Positions 1 through 10,270 of a DNA stretch of 64,000 bases are shown piece after piece (position 1 is the first letter of the stretch; the number at the start of each line of letters is the position of its first letter). This DNA comes from Halichoerus grypus (Eukaryota > Chordata > Mammalia > Carnivora > Phocidae). The stretch spans positions 31,649,930-31,713,929 of the forward strand of contig NC_135726.1 in the NCBI RefSeq assembly GCF_964656455.1. Reading direction: 5' to 3'. A model generated the notes under the pieces. The model saw nothing but the letters and a program-made list of their open reading frames with translations. It had not been told where the DNA came from and did no database searches. The position numbers were made by a program, and so were the translations under genes.

Positions 1-314
1 AGGAGGCAAGCTCAAGAAACAGTAGCATCAGCAAGATTGATTTTTTGTCATGGGAAAGTATTTCTGTTTTGTAGCTTGTTTTGTATCCTTGGTACATAAA
101 GGTATAATTTAAAACCATTGATTTTACTAAGCTGTTTTCTCATCAGTAACACGGCTAAAAAGTAGCAGCATGAAGAATGAGAAGCGGACAAAAAGCAGTC
201 TCTGGAAGATCTCTGGGTGTGAGGCCCCCGGAAGGAGCAGACGGGTGTGAGGAGGAGACAGCACAGGCTCGACCACTGGGCTATCCTGCCTCCCACCGTG
301 GCTTGGGGCCGAAC
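1..314. other. Unique sequence, nothing recognised
   Basis: The left half is T-rich and the right half GC-richer. I see no recognisable repeat, splice-flanked exon or long open frame. Confidence 0.5.
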
Positions 315-500
315 ATGGGCTTAGAAGTCAGACACCCCCTGGGCTTAAAGCCTGGCTCCACCGCATACTAGCTATGTGGCTTTAGACTAGAGGTTAGCCT
401 CGGTTTCTGCATCTGCAAAATGGGGTTAACCTCATAGCGTTGCAAGGAGCCTTCAACAGTTAGAAAACACTTTGCCTGGTGTGAGTGCCCAGTAACCATC
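315..500 (+). repeat. MIR SINE, plus strand
   Basis: A degraded MIR shows the usual order: a tRNA-like part (CTGGCTCCACC, then CTAGCTATGTGGC), the core (GGTTTCTGCATCTGCAAAATGGGG), and the 3' part near TTTGCCTGG. The divergence is heavy, as expected for MIR. Confidence 0.75.
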
Positions 501-1056
501 AGCCGCTTTCATTTATACTATTCTGATTGGTTGTGAAATCTCTGCCCCCCCTCAACCCCAGAGGAGGGGGAAAAAGGCAACCCATTAAGAGGATTAAACC
601 CATCAGGAGGATTAAAAAGACTTCTCCCCTTGGGAAGAGGAGGAAACTGGAAGGAGGGGGACCTTCTGGACACTGGGTGTCAAGGACGTGTCCTTTGAAG
701 GCTGCCACAGGACAGGGTGAGATCACCAAGGCTCCCTGGCCGTGCTAGCCAGAGGGCAACCCAGTGCGCCCAGCCAAAGGGAGGCTCCCCGTTCCAGCAG
801 CTTTCCTGAAAGCAGAAGACTGTGTGTTGCCTCTTTGGCCCAGCTCCCCAGTTAATAAGCACTCTCATTATTCCAACTGTAGGAACAGGCAGCGTAAGAC
901 ATACAGTATCCGTCTTTAAGCAAGTGCCGGGCTCTGGCCACCACTGGGGGCCGAAAAAATGACTTAATCCTTCCATGGGACTCTTTCAGTGTTGGTGAAA
1001 CTCGCTTTCCACACAGTGTGGCCACACTCCTCGGCTTGGCCGTGTCTACAGTCTTC
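501..1056. other. Unique sequence with a small internal duplication
   Basis: No gene or known repeat is seen. At about 580-620 the motif AGGATTAAA occurs twice about 20 bases apart, a short tandem duplication. Open frames on both strands here are short and show no family resemblance. Confidence 0.45.
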
Positions 1057-1069
1057 TCTCCCAGTGAAG

Positions 1070-1275
1070 TTTTTTTTTTTTTTTTTTAATATTTTATTTA
1101 TTTATTTGACAGAGAGAGAGATAGCGAGAGAGGGAACACAAGCAAGGGGAGCGGGAGAGGGAGAAGCAGGCTTCCTGCTGGGCAGGGAGCCCTATGTGGG
1201 GCTCGATCCCAGGACCCTGGGATCATGACCTGAGCCGAAGGCAGACGCTTAACAACTGAGCCACCCAGGCGCCCC
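1070..1275 (-). mobile_element. Carnivoran tRNA-Lys SINE (CAN SINE)
   Basis: Full-length young-looking copy on the minus strand. A poly-T run at the left is its A-tail, followed by TTATTTATTTGACAGAG, a purine-rich middle, and the tRNA-derived head ending GCCACCCAGGCGCCCC. A 17-bp target duplication, TCTCCCAGTGAAGTTTT, lies at 1057-1073 and 1276-1292. The head carries the internal pol III promoter boxes of its tRNA ancestor. Short open frames in such copies (for example 989-1228) are translations of the SINE, not genes. Confidence 0.95.
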
Positions 1276-1344
1276 TCTCCCAGTGAAGTTTTGACGCCCC
1301 TTCTATCCCAGCCTAACCTTCCTGCTATAAAATAATGCTTCTCT

Positions 1345-1795
1345 CATGCTGTCCCTACTGGCTTCCCGGGGCTGCTATAGCAAATTCCCTCAAGCTTGGT
1401 GGCTTAAAGCAAAAGAAATTTATTCTCTTGCAGTTTGGGGGGCAGAAGTCTGAATCACCAGTCAAAGTCAAGGTGTTGGCCACTCTCCCTCCAGAGGGGT
1501 TAAGAGAGAAACTGTCCCTTGCTTCTTCCAGATTCCGGGGGCTACAGGCATTCCTTGGCTGCATCACTCCGACCTCTGCCTCTGTGGTCCCGTGGCCTCC
1601 TCTCTGTGTCAAATCTCCCCCTGCCTCTCTCTTCAAAGGTCACATGTGATGTCATTTAGAGCCCACCGGGATAGCCAAGGATAACCTCCGCATCTCAAGA
1701 TCACATCTGTCCAAAGGTTCCCACTTAAGACAACATGCACAGGTGCCAGGGTTAGGACTCAGTATCTGTAGGGGCCACCATTCAGCCCACTACAC
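1345..1795 (-). mobile_element. ERVL/MaLR-type solo LTR relic
   Basis: The right end of an LTR reads on the minus strand: GGGGCTGCTATAGCAAATT, then TTGGTGGCTTAAAGCAAAAG and AGAAATTTATTCTC, which is typical of MLT1-like LTRs. It closes near CATTCAGCCCACTACA. Interior tracts such as GCATTCCTTGGCTGCATCAC support the family. No retroviral coding sequence is attached. Subfamily uncertain. Confidence 0.75.
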
Positions 1796-2189
1796 CAGCT
1801 CACAGTTTTACTGCTGTCTCTCTCCCTGCTATTTATCAGGAGACATTAACCTGTTCAGGACCCCGCTTTCTCTTGCCTCTACGGGGAAGCATTCATTGAC
1901 AACTGAGTTCGTGTGGGCTTCACAGATCCCCACCCCTTCTTCCTGGGGGTTATTCTTCTAACCATCTCTGGGGGCTACTCAGGAACGTCCCGAGTTCTCC
2001 CTTACCCCCACTGGTAAGACCTGTCGTTGGGAGTTGCAAAAGCCTGGATTTCCTTTGGGGAGCCATCGCCCTGTGGAGAAGAATGCAGGTCTGTCCATGT
2101 CGTTTGAAGGGGGTTAGCTTTCCCCACCCCCACAACCCCAAAGTACCTTCGACAATATATACTACTTAAAACTTGCCGGTGACTTAGTA
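1796..2189. other. Unique sequence
   Basis: No repeat family or gene recognised in this interval. Base composition is mixed and no open frame is convincing. Confidence 0.4.
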
Positions 2190-2640
2190 AATCTTGGTAA
2201 GAATATATGGGGACTGATGTGAGATCCATCAGGGCCAATCAGAATGCTTCATTCCCCCTGTCCAGGGTGAGTGCTTCTGGGCTGGGCATGTGACCCAAGT
2301 CCTGGTGAGACTCAGACCTGGACTTCTTCCATGGGAGTCTCTTTTTCTCTCTGATGGACTCGAAGTTGGAAGGATAGAAGCCCAAAGCTGCTTGGTGCTG
2401 CTCCATGGGGGATCTGCCCTAAAATGGAGCCAATAAGCGGAAAGAAGAACCAAAGCATGGAAGACAGATCCAAGATCCAATGAACAACTTTTGACCTCCT
2501 GGATCCAACCATGCCTGAAATCATCTCTTTAGTTGCTTGAACCACATCACCTTTTTTTTTTGCTTAAGTTAGTCTGAGTCGGATTTCTGGCATTTACGAC
2601 TGGGAGAGGTCTCACTGACACATTTGCATGCAGGTACCTG
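2190..2640 (+). mobile_element. Ancient LTR-like repeat, plus strand
   Basis: It contains GGGCCAATCAGAATGC, GGGCATGTGACCCAAG and CTGGATCCAACCATGCCTG. The end is the TTTTTGCTTAAGTTAGTCTGAGT type. The same family appears on the minus strand at 36395-37620, where an old L1 splits it. I recognise the consensus but am not sure of its database name, and no coding region is present. Confidence 0.55.
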
Positions 2641-3285
2641 CTAGTAGTTGACTTCTGGAGTCCAAGCAGGAGACACTCAATATCACACAGGGCCTAGAGC
2701 CCACCTGTTCTGTGCTCAGTACCATGCCTGGGCTTAGCACATGAAAAAGGCAAGGCTCCATTCCTCTTATCACAGATTTTTTCCTTGAACTGGGGACTCA
2801 GGAAATAAGTGAAGTCATGTTTCTAGCTGATCTAATTTGTGATGGTTTTCCTCATAGCTTTATTAGCCCATCTACTCTGACCTTCGCATCTTTTTCTATT
2901 ATGCGTGAGATACTCAGTCCTACCTTAGATCTCCTGAAACAGTTGGATTTTTTCTCTTTATGTCTAGGTGTGCAACATTGAAACAATCTCTCTGATTGAC
3001 TGAAGTCGGTGGAGCTTCATTTATGGCCTAGAGAGGGCTGGCTTTGGCCTGGAGAAGCTTGGGATCCATGAGGATATACTTCTTTTCTGTGAGTGTTATA
3101 CAGAATGAACTGTGTTCCTTTTTGTCTTTTAGAAGGGTCAGGATTGCTGTAGGACATGCTGGGGAACTCTCAGGGGTGCTTTGTGAGAAAAGCTCAGCTT
3201 CTTGTAATCTCTTCCCAGTTCTGACCACTAACCACCTTTTCACTTTAGGCACCTTTGGCCCTCACCTTTTGGGGTTTGACTCCTT
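2641..3285. other. Unique sequence
   Basis: T-rich on the plus strand in the middle, with no recognised repeat or gene. Open frames at 3028-3295 on both strands are below 85 residues and show no domain. Confidence 0.4.
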
Positions 3286-3381
3286 ATTTTTTTAAAGTAA
3301 TCTTCATGCCCAGTGTGGGGCTCGAACTCACAGCCCTGAGATCAAAAGTTGCATTCTCACCTACTGAGCCACCCAGCGCCC
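3286..3381 (-). mobile_element. Older short CAN SINE, minus strand
   Basis: Short tRNA-only form: TTTTTTTAAAGTAATC, then GTGGGGCTCGAACTCACAG and TACTGAGCCACCCAGC. It lacks the purine-rich middle of the younger copies, so it belongs to an older subfamily. A C-rich tract separates it from the next SINE. Confidence 0.85.
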
Positions 3382-3412
3382 CCCGCCCCCCGCCGCTCCT
3401 CATTTCTCTCTC

Positions 3413-3604
3413 TTTTTTTTTAAGATTTACTTATTTTATTTGAGAGAGAGAGCATAAGCAGGGGGAGGAGCAGAGGGAGAGGGACAAGCAGCCTCTGCAC
3501 TGAGCATGGAGCCTGATGCAGGGCTTGTTCTTAAAACCCTGAGATCACAACTTAAGCGGAAACTGAGATTTGGGTGCTTAACCAACCGCACCACCCAGGC
3601 ACCC
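3413..3604 (-). mobile_element. CAN SINE, minus strand, diverged
   Basis: The poly-T at 3413-3421 is followed by TTATTTGAGAGAGAGAGCA and a diverged head ending CCACCCAGGCACCCC. An imperfect target duplication (CTCCTCATTTCTC on the left, CTCCTCGTTTCTT on the right) flanks it. Confidence 0.9.
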
Positions 3605-4039
3605 CCACCCCGACTCCTCGTTTCTTAAATGATCTGACCTTGGTCAGGTTTGGCCTCTATGTCCTATTGCTCCCAAGTCCACGCCAGACATTTCTGGCTG
3701 ATCACTGTGCTCTTGCTCGTTGAGCCTAAACACAGCCTCATAATCCTTCTCAACACTGAGCTAGGTGATCTTAAAGTTTCTTCTAAACCTTACTTAACGT
3801 TATATGATTCTGAGGCTTTCGGACACTTTCACTAGGTGTTGTTTTTACATCTTGATTTGGAAACTTTCCCCCTTTTCATCAATAGCTGCGGTTCATGCAG
3901 TTCATGCTCCCCCTCCCCCCAGACGTGGGGCAGGGATAGAGACCTCGTGTCCTCTCCCCAGATCCAGGAGCCTCAGCAGTCAGCATAGCTCAGTATTATG
4001 AGATGGTGGCTCTCTAACAGCAGAAGGTCCTATTCCCAT
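3605..4039. other. Unique sequence
   Basis: No gene or repeat recognised. A C-rich run at about 3908-3921 is the only compositional feature. Confidence 0.4.
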
Positions 4040-5020
4040 AGCTCTATGCAGATTTGGAGGCAAAAAAGGCTCCAGCAATTAATTCCATTATGCGGTTAAT
4101 GTAATTAGTCAGATTTACGTATAAGGACCAACAATTGTGACTCAAATATTTTCATTGTTTTTTTTTTCTCTTCTCCCAAAGGTTCCAGTCCCTTAAATTT
4201 GTACATTATCTGTGACTGATATATCATTTATCTAGAGAACACAGTTGTCATTCACTTCATTTAATTAGCTTATGGATTCTAAATTATCTGCTACCATAAA
4301 ATGTAATTTTATACTGCAGATTACAAAGGTTTTCAGAAATTTAATATACCACTTTTAATTGGTGAAAAGTACCCTAAAGGATTCATAATATTTTTTACTG
4401 CACTTGCATTTAGGCTCAAGAGAGAGAGATTGAAGATGTTTAGTAAGAAATGGGATTTGGGTCAGTGAGATTGGTGATGATTTATTTGGAATAAGGCAAA
4501 TCTGGAGCGATGGAGTCGTAAATATAGCCATCAGAGGATTGCGTTTGAGCAGTGAGACCAGTGAGTTGAAAACTGAATATCTTCTGGTTTTCATACCCCC
4601 GGCTCGTCATTTTGATGGGCTAACCATGTATTTATGGCATATGGCTCCAAGTTTGCAGCGATGACTAAGAATAATCTATTTTCTCCTCTGCTTTTCCAAC
4701 CATTAAGTCCATAATCTTCTGTGTTTATGGCATTACCACACCTTCCCTAAATGCATTCTTGGCCTTATTGATGCCTAGGCTTGGTTGTATAGCTGGGCGG
4801 CCGTTTGCTCGGCCAAAGCAAACAGCTTCTTTTTGATCCTTGGACTATGGAAATGCCCTACACGGTGAGGTTACGGTCATAATAAGGGGGCTGGGTTATT
4901 GGGAGCAACTTCAAGGATTTCCACGCTCATCTGTCTTAATGTGTTGCAAATAAAAATTTATAAAACATGACAATAAAAAATCTAGAGCCTTAAAGAGAAA
5001 GTTTGGAAAGAGTCAAAGGT
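4040..5020. other. AT-rich unique block, candidate conserved non-coding DNA
   Basis: About 1 kb without a recognisable transposon, in a window where repeats are dense. It contains homeodomain-type cores (TAATTAGTC near 4100, TTAATTAGC near 4261) and several A/T-rich words. Composition and lack of repeats suggest constraint, but this is inference only and no alignment is available. Confidence 0.3.
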
Positions 5021-5434
5021 CAGGAAATGTGGGTGAGGCTGTGAGTCTCCACGCCCCTCTGGGACCCTCCCTGTCTCGGGGAACCAGGTCCTGATTATCC
5101 TATAAAATCAGCAAGGTACAGAGCCCACACTCACATTATTGCCAGCTCTTTTGAGTGAAGGCATTGAAGGTCTCTGATAGAAACAAGTGTGAAGCTAGGG
5201 TTAACTCTTAGTACTTCCATGGTAATTAATTTTATTGGCTGAGTTTGGCTATGAGAAACTGGCTCTAGTCTGAAAGGTTTTCCAGGGGGAAAAGACAAAA
5301 GTGCAGACTTTGGTAGCGGGCTGGGGAAAGACCGGGATTTGAGAGGCCCAAGCTAGCATGGGAGTCTGAAAGGGGGAGGTGTGCAAAATAAATAATCATA
5401 ACATTGTTATTATGAATAGGTCATAATGCCTAAT

Positions 5435-5610
5435 CCTAGTGCTATATTTTATTGAGTATCTATTATGTGCCAGGCACTGTGCTGGGCTCTTGGTTCTATC
5501 AGCCCCCAAATGCTATGAGATCAGTTATAATACAGTGCATATTTCACAGAAAGAAAGACAACCATGGGTTTTGGCACATGGAATGACTTGCTTGCAATCT
5601 CACCGTTGAC
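5435..5610 (-). repeat. MIR SINE, minus strand
   Basis: It starts with TTTATTGAGTATCTATTATG and GTGCCAGGCACTGTGCTGG, the reverse complement of the MIR 3' part. It degrades through TTTCACAGAAAGAAAG into a tRNA-like end near TGACTTGCTTGCAATC. Confidence 0.7.
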
Positions 5611-6137
5611 AGAATTAGATTGTGCATGCAAGTCTGTCTACTCCCCAGGCCAGCTGGGCTACGGAATGGCAGAGGGGGCTGAGGAGAAGCTGCAGGGGGT
5701 GCACTGGGGGAGGCTTCTCGCTCAGGCCAGTAGCTTCCAGAGGGCAGCCAAGGGCTCTCCCAGGTCAGTCCCTCCCCGATGGAGCACCTCCTCCTGGGAG
5801 CCAGATCCTGATCTGCAAGAGGGAGGCAGAGGGGAATAAGAAAGACATAGATTCTGCCCCAGGCAACTGGCCAGGAATCTCTTTATGGACTTGATATTCT
5901 AGCTCCTTCTGAGGAGCTAGAATTCTATTCCTCTGGAATATACCCACCCTTTGTTTTCCATAGGTACACGTGGAGTGTGGATCCTCCGTGGCAAACTTTC
6001 TTTTCCAACCTTAAAATCCTTCTGCTTTTTCTAGTAAAAAGTCACTGGATGGCCTCATTTTGGAAAAATTAGAGACAATCAAAAGGAAAGCATAAAGATG
6101 ATTCTGGAGCCCACCACATAAGGGTAGAAAGCAGAGA
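5611..6137. other. Unique sequence
   Basis: GC-rich at 5640-5830 and otherwise unremarkable. Overlapping frames of 91 and 90 residues on the plus strand show no family resemblance and no start context, so I do not call a gene. Confidence 0.4.
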
Positions 6138-6157
6138 TGTACGCGTTTGTGCGTACA
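6138..6157. repeat. Short perfect hairpin in purine-pyrimidine alternating DNA
   Basis: TGTACGC and GCGTACA form a 7-bp perfect stem with a 6-base loop. The adjacent ACACGTGCACACAT continues the alternating pattern. Confidence 0.6.
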
Positions 6158-6224
6158 CACGTGCACACATACAAATGAGTTATTTTTGCTTTCACATTTC
6201 ACAGGAGGCGGAATGCCGATGCAC

Positions 6225-6410
6225 ATGATTTCCATCTCAACCGCTCTGACCCTCAGATTTCCCTCTGAGTAAAGGGGACAGATCATAGTGCCTTCCTCAC
6301 GTAATTTTTGTGAGGACAGAAGGAAGGAAGCTGGTAGAAGATTTAGAAGAATGGCTACACGAAACAGCGCTTAATAAATGTCACCTGCCATTGTTACTAT
6401 TATCGAAACT
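6225..6410 (+). repeat. MIR SINE, plus strand
   Basis: Core and 3' parts are visible: CTCTGACCCTCAGATTTCC, GAGTAAAGGGGACAG, TTTTTGTGAGGACAG, and GCGCTTAATAAATGTCACC. Confidence 0.7.
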
Positions 6411-6439
6411 CTAACACAATCACACTCCAGTGCTATTAT

Positions 6440-6945
6440 GCATTCTTGCATAGCATCTCTTCACAACAGTTTTATTGTTTTTTTCATTATGCAAGTAAAT
6501 ATGCTTACTTATAAAACCAGGGATGAACAAAATGATAAACCGTAAAGCCATCCATAATCCCATTGATAAGGAGAAGACGACTGTTGAGTTTTAGTTGACA
6601 TGTTTGCAACTTCATTTAATATATATACATATCTGAGCCTGGTTATTTTATAACCCGCTTTTCTCCCCCCCTTAGAAAAATCGGTTGTGAACATTATCTC
6701 GTGTGATTACGGGATTTGCCCCAGACACAAAATCCCGATAGCTCAACAAGAGTCCACAGACAAGATTTAACATAATCTACTGAGCCCACTCTCTATGGCA
6801 AACATTTAGTCTGTTCCCAAAATTTTGCTTTTGTAAACAGTGTTGCCATGAGCAGCTCTATGACCAAATCCTTGGGTCCTAGTAGAATACATTCCCAGGA
6901 TTGGGATTTCTCGGTCAGTTTGCGGGTCTCTAAGGCTCTCAATGA
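6440..6945 (-). mobile_element. Old L1 3' region (L1M-type), minus strand
   Basis: Degraded L1 3' sequence with CCATCCATAATCCCATTGA, TTTATAACCCGCTTTTC and TTTGTAAACAGTGTTGCCATG. It resembles the old L1M/L1ME 3' untranslated regions also seen at 10270 and 32330. A patch at about 6705-6765 does not match and may be an insertion or drift. No ORF survives. Confidence 0.6.
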
Positions 6946-7018
6946 ACAGTGCCCTCGTGCTCTCGGGGCTTCGTGCAGAGCTGTAAGGCCGTCCTGTTAG
7001 GGCATAACAACCAGGTTG

Positions 7019-7078
7019 CTTCTGCTGCTCCCCAGCCTGGTGACCGAATTATGCCTTCTACTGCTCCCCAGCCTGGTG
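7019..7078. repeat. 36-bp period partial tandem duplication
   Basis: A 24-bp unit beginning CTTCTGCTGCTCCCCAGCC at 7019-7042 recurs at 7055-7078 with one mismatch. Confidence 0.8.
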
Positions 7079-7289
7079 TTTCTGGGCCACCAACCCTCCT
7101 GGGCAGTTGAAGAATAATCAGCAAATGCCCGTTCGCCTTTGTGTGTGTGTGTTAGCCCAAGGATAGCAGGAGGCATACTTGAAAGAAATAAATGATTAGG
7201 TTCGACAATAGAAAGGTAAACAGAATCATAATTCATGAGATTTCCCATTGTTCTTTCCTGACTTTAATTCTATAGCCATAAAACAGCCA

Positions 7290-7425
7290 TGATCAACTAT
7301 TCAATTCAACAGACCCTTATTGAACACTTACTTTGTACAAAGCTGAGAGGTAGGTGCGAAAAATAATACTGAATATTTGTACAGTGTTCACACTTGACAA
7401 AGTGCTTTCATATGCTTTAGAAAAA
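7290..7425 (-). repeat. L2-like LINE relic, minus strand
   Basis: TTCAATTCAACAGACCC followed by TTATTGAACACTTACTTTG is the reverse of the L2 3' terminus. The following 60 bases are too diverged to place firmly. Confidence 0.5.
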
Positions 7426-7429
7426 AAAA

Positions 7430-7600
7430 ACCCTGAGCCGGGACTCAGGAGACCTGATTTCTAGAGTCACCTCCACCATATAATTGAAGTATGACCTCAG
7501 GCTGAATCTTTTTGCTCCTTGTGTAAATACAGGTTAAGAATCCAAGCCTTTGCGGCCTTGGAGGGTTTGTGTGATGCTCAGGTAAGATGTAAGTGTTCCA
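7430..7600 (+). repeat. MIR SINE, plus strand
   Basis: Degraded tRNA-like and core parts: GGACTCAGGAGACCTGATTT, AAGTATGACCTCAGGCTGAA, then TTTGTGTGATGCTCAG. Confidence 0.55.
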
Positions 7601-7814
7601 CGGATTTATAAATTGCAGCAAGTTACAAAAATGGGCTGCGGCATTAAAATATTTTTAAATTAGATCTAAATGGAAAATGACGTTGAAGATCATTTAGGGC
7701 AGTGATCACTTTTCCAGCCGTATTCCAGGGAGCCCAAAGGTTTTTGTGGGGCCACCTTGAGGAGAAACGGGAAGGAGAACAGGGCTTGGTTCCCCACTGC
7801 CCACTCTAACTTCT

Positions 7815-8000
7815 CACTTCAGCCTCTGGAACCAGATTGCTCACGTGGGACCCTGGGCACGTTACTCAAACCCCTTTGGAGCCTCATCAGTTTTCTCATC
7901 TGTAAAATGGGCATATGAGTTGCTGTGAAGCTTAATAAGTTAATAAGTCTACGGTGTTCAGAACCACAGCAGGTACATAACTAATTATTGCTATTATTTT
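7815..8000 (+). repeat. MIR SINE, plus strand
   Basis: Well preserved core: CAGTTTTCTCATCTGTAAAA and TGGGCATATGAG, then GTGTTCAGAACCACAGCAGG and an AATTATTGCTATTATT end. Confidence 0.8.
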
Positions 8001-8334
8001 TACAGTCCACCTTGGGGTCCTCCTAGGGTCAGATTCCACTGAAAATAACACTTGGGAAAAAAATCATTGGCTTCTCTCACTTCTTTATTTTGCAGATGGA
8101 AAGTTTACAGCTCAGAGAAGTGAGCGTCAGTATGCTTATAGAGAATCTGGTGCATAGAAGAAAGTGCACACGTGCTAGCCCCACGGTCCATGAGCAGAAG
8201 CACTGTCCCCCCCAACCCCCCCGTGCTGCTCACCTGCTGGTGGGTGAGAGGGCACTGTGAAGGGGCCCTGGGACTTGGGCACTTTCTCAGAAAATCTTGC
8301 CATCCAAGCTCTTCTAATAAGAAACCAATAAGCA

Positions 8335-8470
8335 GGGGCACCTGGGTGGCTCAGTCAGTTGGGCGTCTGCCTTCGGCTCAGGTCCTGATCCCGGATCCTG
8401 GCATCCTGGGATCAAGCCGCATGTTGGTCTCCCTGCTCAGTGGGGAGTCTGCTTCTCCCACTTCCCTCCC
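8335..8470 (+). mobile_element. CAN SINE, plus strand, 3' truncated
   Basis: Head GGGGCACCTGGGTGGCTCAG and pyrimidine-rich middle are present. There is no AATAAAT/A-tail end and no target duplication that I can find. A small hairpin (CAAATCC with GGATTTG) lies just downstream near 8496. Confidence 0.9.
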
Positions 8471-8562
8471 TTCTCCTCCAAATTCCCAGCAGACACAAAT
8501 CCTTGGGATTTGGGAATGAGAAATTGGAATTTCTGAAATCATAAATGATTCTTAAAATACTT

Positions 8563-8771
8563 CTTTATAAAGAGTTTATTTATTTATTTCAGAAAGAGAG
8601 AGAGAGGGCTTGAGCAGGGGAAGGGGCAGAGGGAGAGAGAGAGAGAGTTTCAAGCAGAATCCAAGCTGAGTACAAAGCCCAACTCAGGGCTCGATCTCAG
8701 GACCCTGAGATCATGACCTGAGCCAAAATCAAGAGTCAAACGCTTAAACGACTAAGCCACCCAGGCACCCC
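8563..8771 (-). mobile_element. CAN SINE, minus strand
   Basis: A 12-bp target duplication CTTAAAATACTT at 8551-8562 and 8772-8783 flanks it. It has an expanded GA tract in the middle and a diverged head ending CCACCCAGGCACCCC. Confidence 0.95.
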
Positions 8772-8880
8772 CTTAAAATACTTTTAACGTTCTTCATGGA
8801 TATCTAAAAAAGTTGTTTGATAAAGAAGAAATAGTATGTTTAACAAGTATTTATAAAGAACGTTGCAGAAAATTTATGAA

Positions 8881-8922
8881 GAATATTTGCTATAGGCAAA
8901 TATTTGCTTATAGCAAGTATTC
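8881..8922. repeat. 42-bp near-perfect palindrome
   Basis: The left half 8881-8901 and the right half 8902-8922 are reverse complements at 19 of 21 positions, with no spacer. The centre, GCAAATATTTGC at 8896-8907, is a perfect 12-bp palindrome. Outer arms are GAATATTTGCTATA and TATAGCAAGTATTC. It lies outside any repeat I recognise. Confidence 0.9.
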
Positions 8923-9141
8923 ACATACCGGAAAGTGCCAGTGAACATTACTGGGTAATATTCAAATAACGTCACAATCAGATCGCCCAGCAAGAGTGAA
9001 GGCACCACAAAGAGTCAAAAATTGCCAAAGGACTTATTTTCCTTCCAATCTTGTTATTTCTTGGAACTCTACTCATAGGATTTGAGTGAAGTATACTATG
9101 TATATAGACACTATTATTGATTTTATTTGCAAGAAGGCACC

Positions 9142-9342
9142 TTTTTTTTTTTTTAAGATTTTATTTATTTATTTGACAGAGAGAGACACAGCGAGAGAGG
9201 GAACACAAGCAGGGGGAGTGGGAGAGGGAGAAGCAGGCTTCCCGCTGAGCAGGGAGCCCAATGCGGGGCTCGATCCCAGGACCCTGGGACCATGACCTGA
9301 GCCGAAGGCAGATGCTTAACAACTGAGCCACCCAGGCGCCCC
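9142..9342 (-). mobile_element. CAN SINE, minus strand, young-looking
   Basis: Nearly consensus copy with poly-T, TTATTTGACAGAGAGAGACA, and head GCCACCCAGGCGCCCC. The flanks AGAAGGCAC (9132-9140) and AGAATGGCAC form an imperfect duplication. Confidence 0.95.
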
Positions 9343-9759
9343 TAGAATGGCACACTGTTGGCATAGACACACAACGGCCAGCCAGACCAAGCTAGTAGAT
9401 TGAGACCGATGCTCCCACATACGCTGGTCTTTCCCCTTCCGTTCCATGTGGCAGTCTCCTGCCCTCTCCTTCCTCTTGATGTCCACAGATTCCTCCAAAA
9501 TCAGGTAACATCTGCATGCTGACTGCTAAGCTTTGATCCGCACAGAAGAATTATAATACTTTTTCTCATTTTCCCAAGTTCTTGGCTGATTTTTCCCCAG
9601 GAGTTGGGAAAACATAAATACTAGAACACAAAGCAGAAACGTGAGAGACCTGACAGAAAGTGAGGGGAATTGAAATTTCAGGTCATGTGATCAGTACTGA
9701 CCACAGATGCTATGAATACTTGGAGGGAAAGGGGATTTTGAGGAGCCAGCATTGCTTCT

Positions 9760-9900
9760 AGAAGGAGATGGTAATTGAGCTAGACTTTGCAGGATATATG
9801 GACTGGAAAAGGCAGCAGTGTAGAGATGAGGCATCCCAAGGAGAGGAGCAGCCTGCCAAAGCTAGGGAGAAGATATACTTCAGGAAAGCATGAATGGCAG
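9760..9900 (-). repeat. L2-like LINE relic, minus strand
   Basis: GAGATGGTAATTGAGCTAGA and GGCATCCCAAGGAGAGG resemble the reverse of the inner L2 3' region. The match is weak. Confidence 0.4.
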
Positions 9901-10010
9901 GGAAGAAGAGAAGTAGGTCAAGGAGGACTCATGAAACCTGGTGTTAATATCCCACAGAGCGTAATGGATTGGTTTGTTTATTAGTTTATTGATTTTTATG
10001 AGGACTTTTT

Positions 10011-10028
10011 AAAAAAAGATTTTATTTT
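10011..10028 (-). mobile_element. Outer piece of old SINE interrupted by a younger SINE
   Basis: AAAGATTTTATTTT here continues at 10204 after the nested SINE. It would be the A-tail-proximal part of the older minus-strand copy. Confidence 0.65.
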
Positions 10029-10203
10029 GGGGGCACCTGGATGGCTCAGTCAGTTGAGCCTCTGACCCTTGGTTTCGGCGAAGGTCATGATCTCAGTTGT
10101 CTTGAGATAGAGCCCCACATCAGGCTCCTTGTTCAGTGTGGAGTCTGTTTGAGATTCTCTCCCTCTTCCTCCTCCCCCCCAAACAAATAAATAAATAAAA
10201 ATG
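10029..10203 (+). mobile_element. CAN SINE, plus strand, nested in older SINE
   Basis: Head GGGGGCACCTGGATGGCTCA and tail AAATAAATAAATAAAAATG. The 15-bp duplication AAAAGATTTTATTTT at 10014-10028 and 10204-10218 is itself SINE-derived, so the target was an older copy. Confidence 0.9.
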
Positions 10204-10270
10204 AAAAGATTTTATTTTTGAGTAATCTCTACACCCAACATGGGACTTGAACTCACAACCCCAATGCCCC
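10204..10270 (-). mobile_element. Older short SINE, main part
   Basis: GAGTAATCTCTACACCCAAC then ATGGGACTTGAACTCACAAC. This is the tRNA-only subfamily, and it has lost most of its head. Confidence 0.8.

Noticed and set aside
989..1228. Recurring frame with ILFIYLTER motif (also near 9086, 40322, 17289, 56342)
   Set aside because: The shared peptide is a translation of the CAN SINE tail and middle, so the repetition comes from the transposon and not from a gene family.
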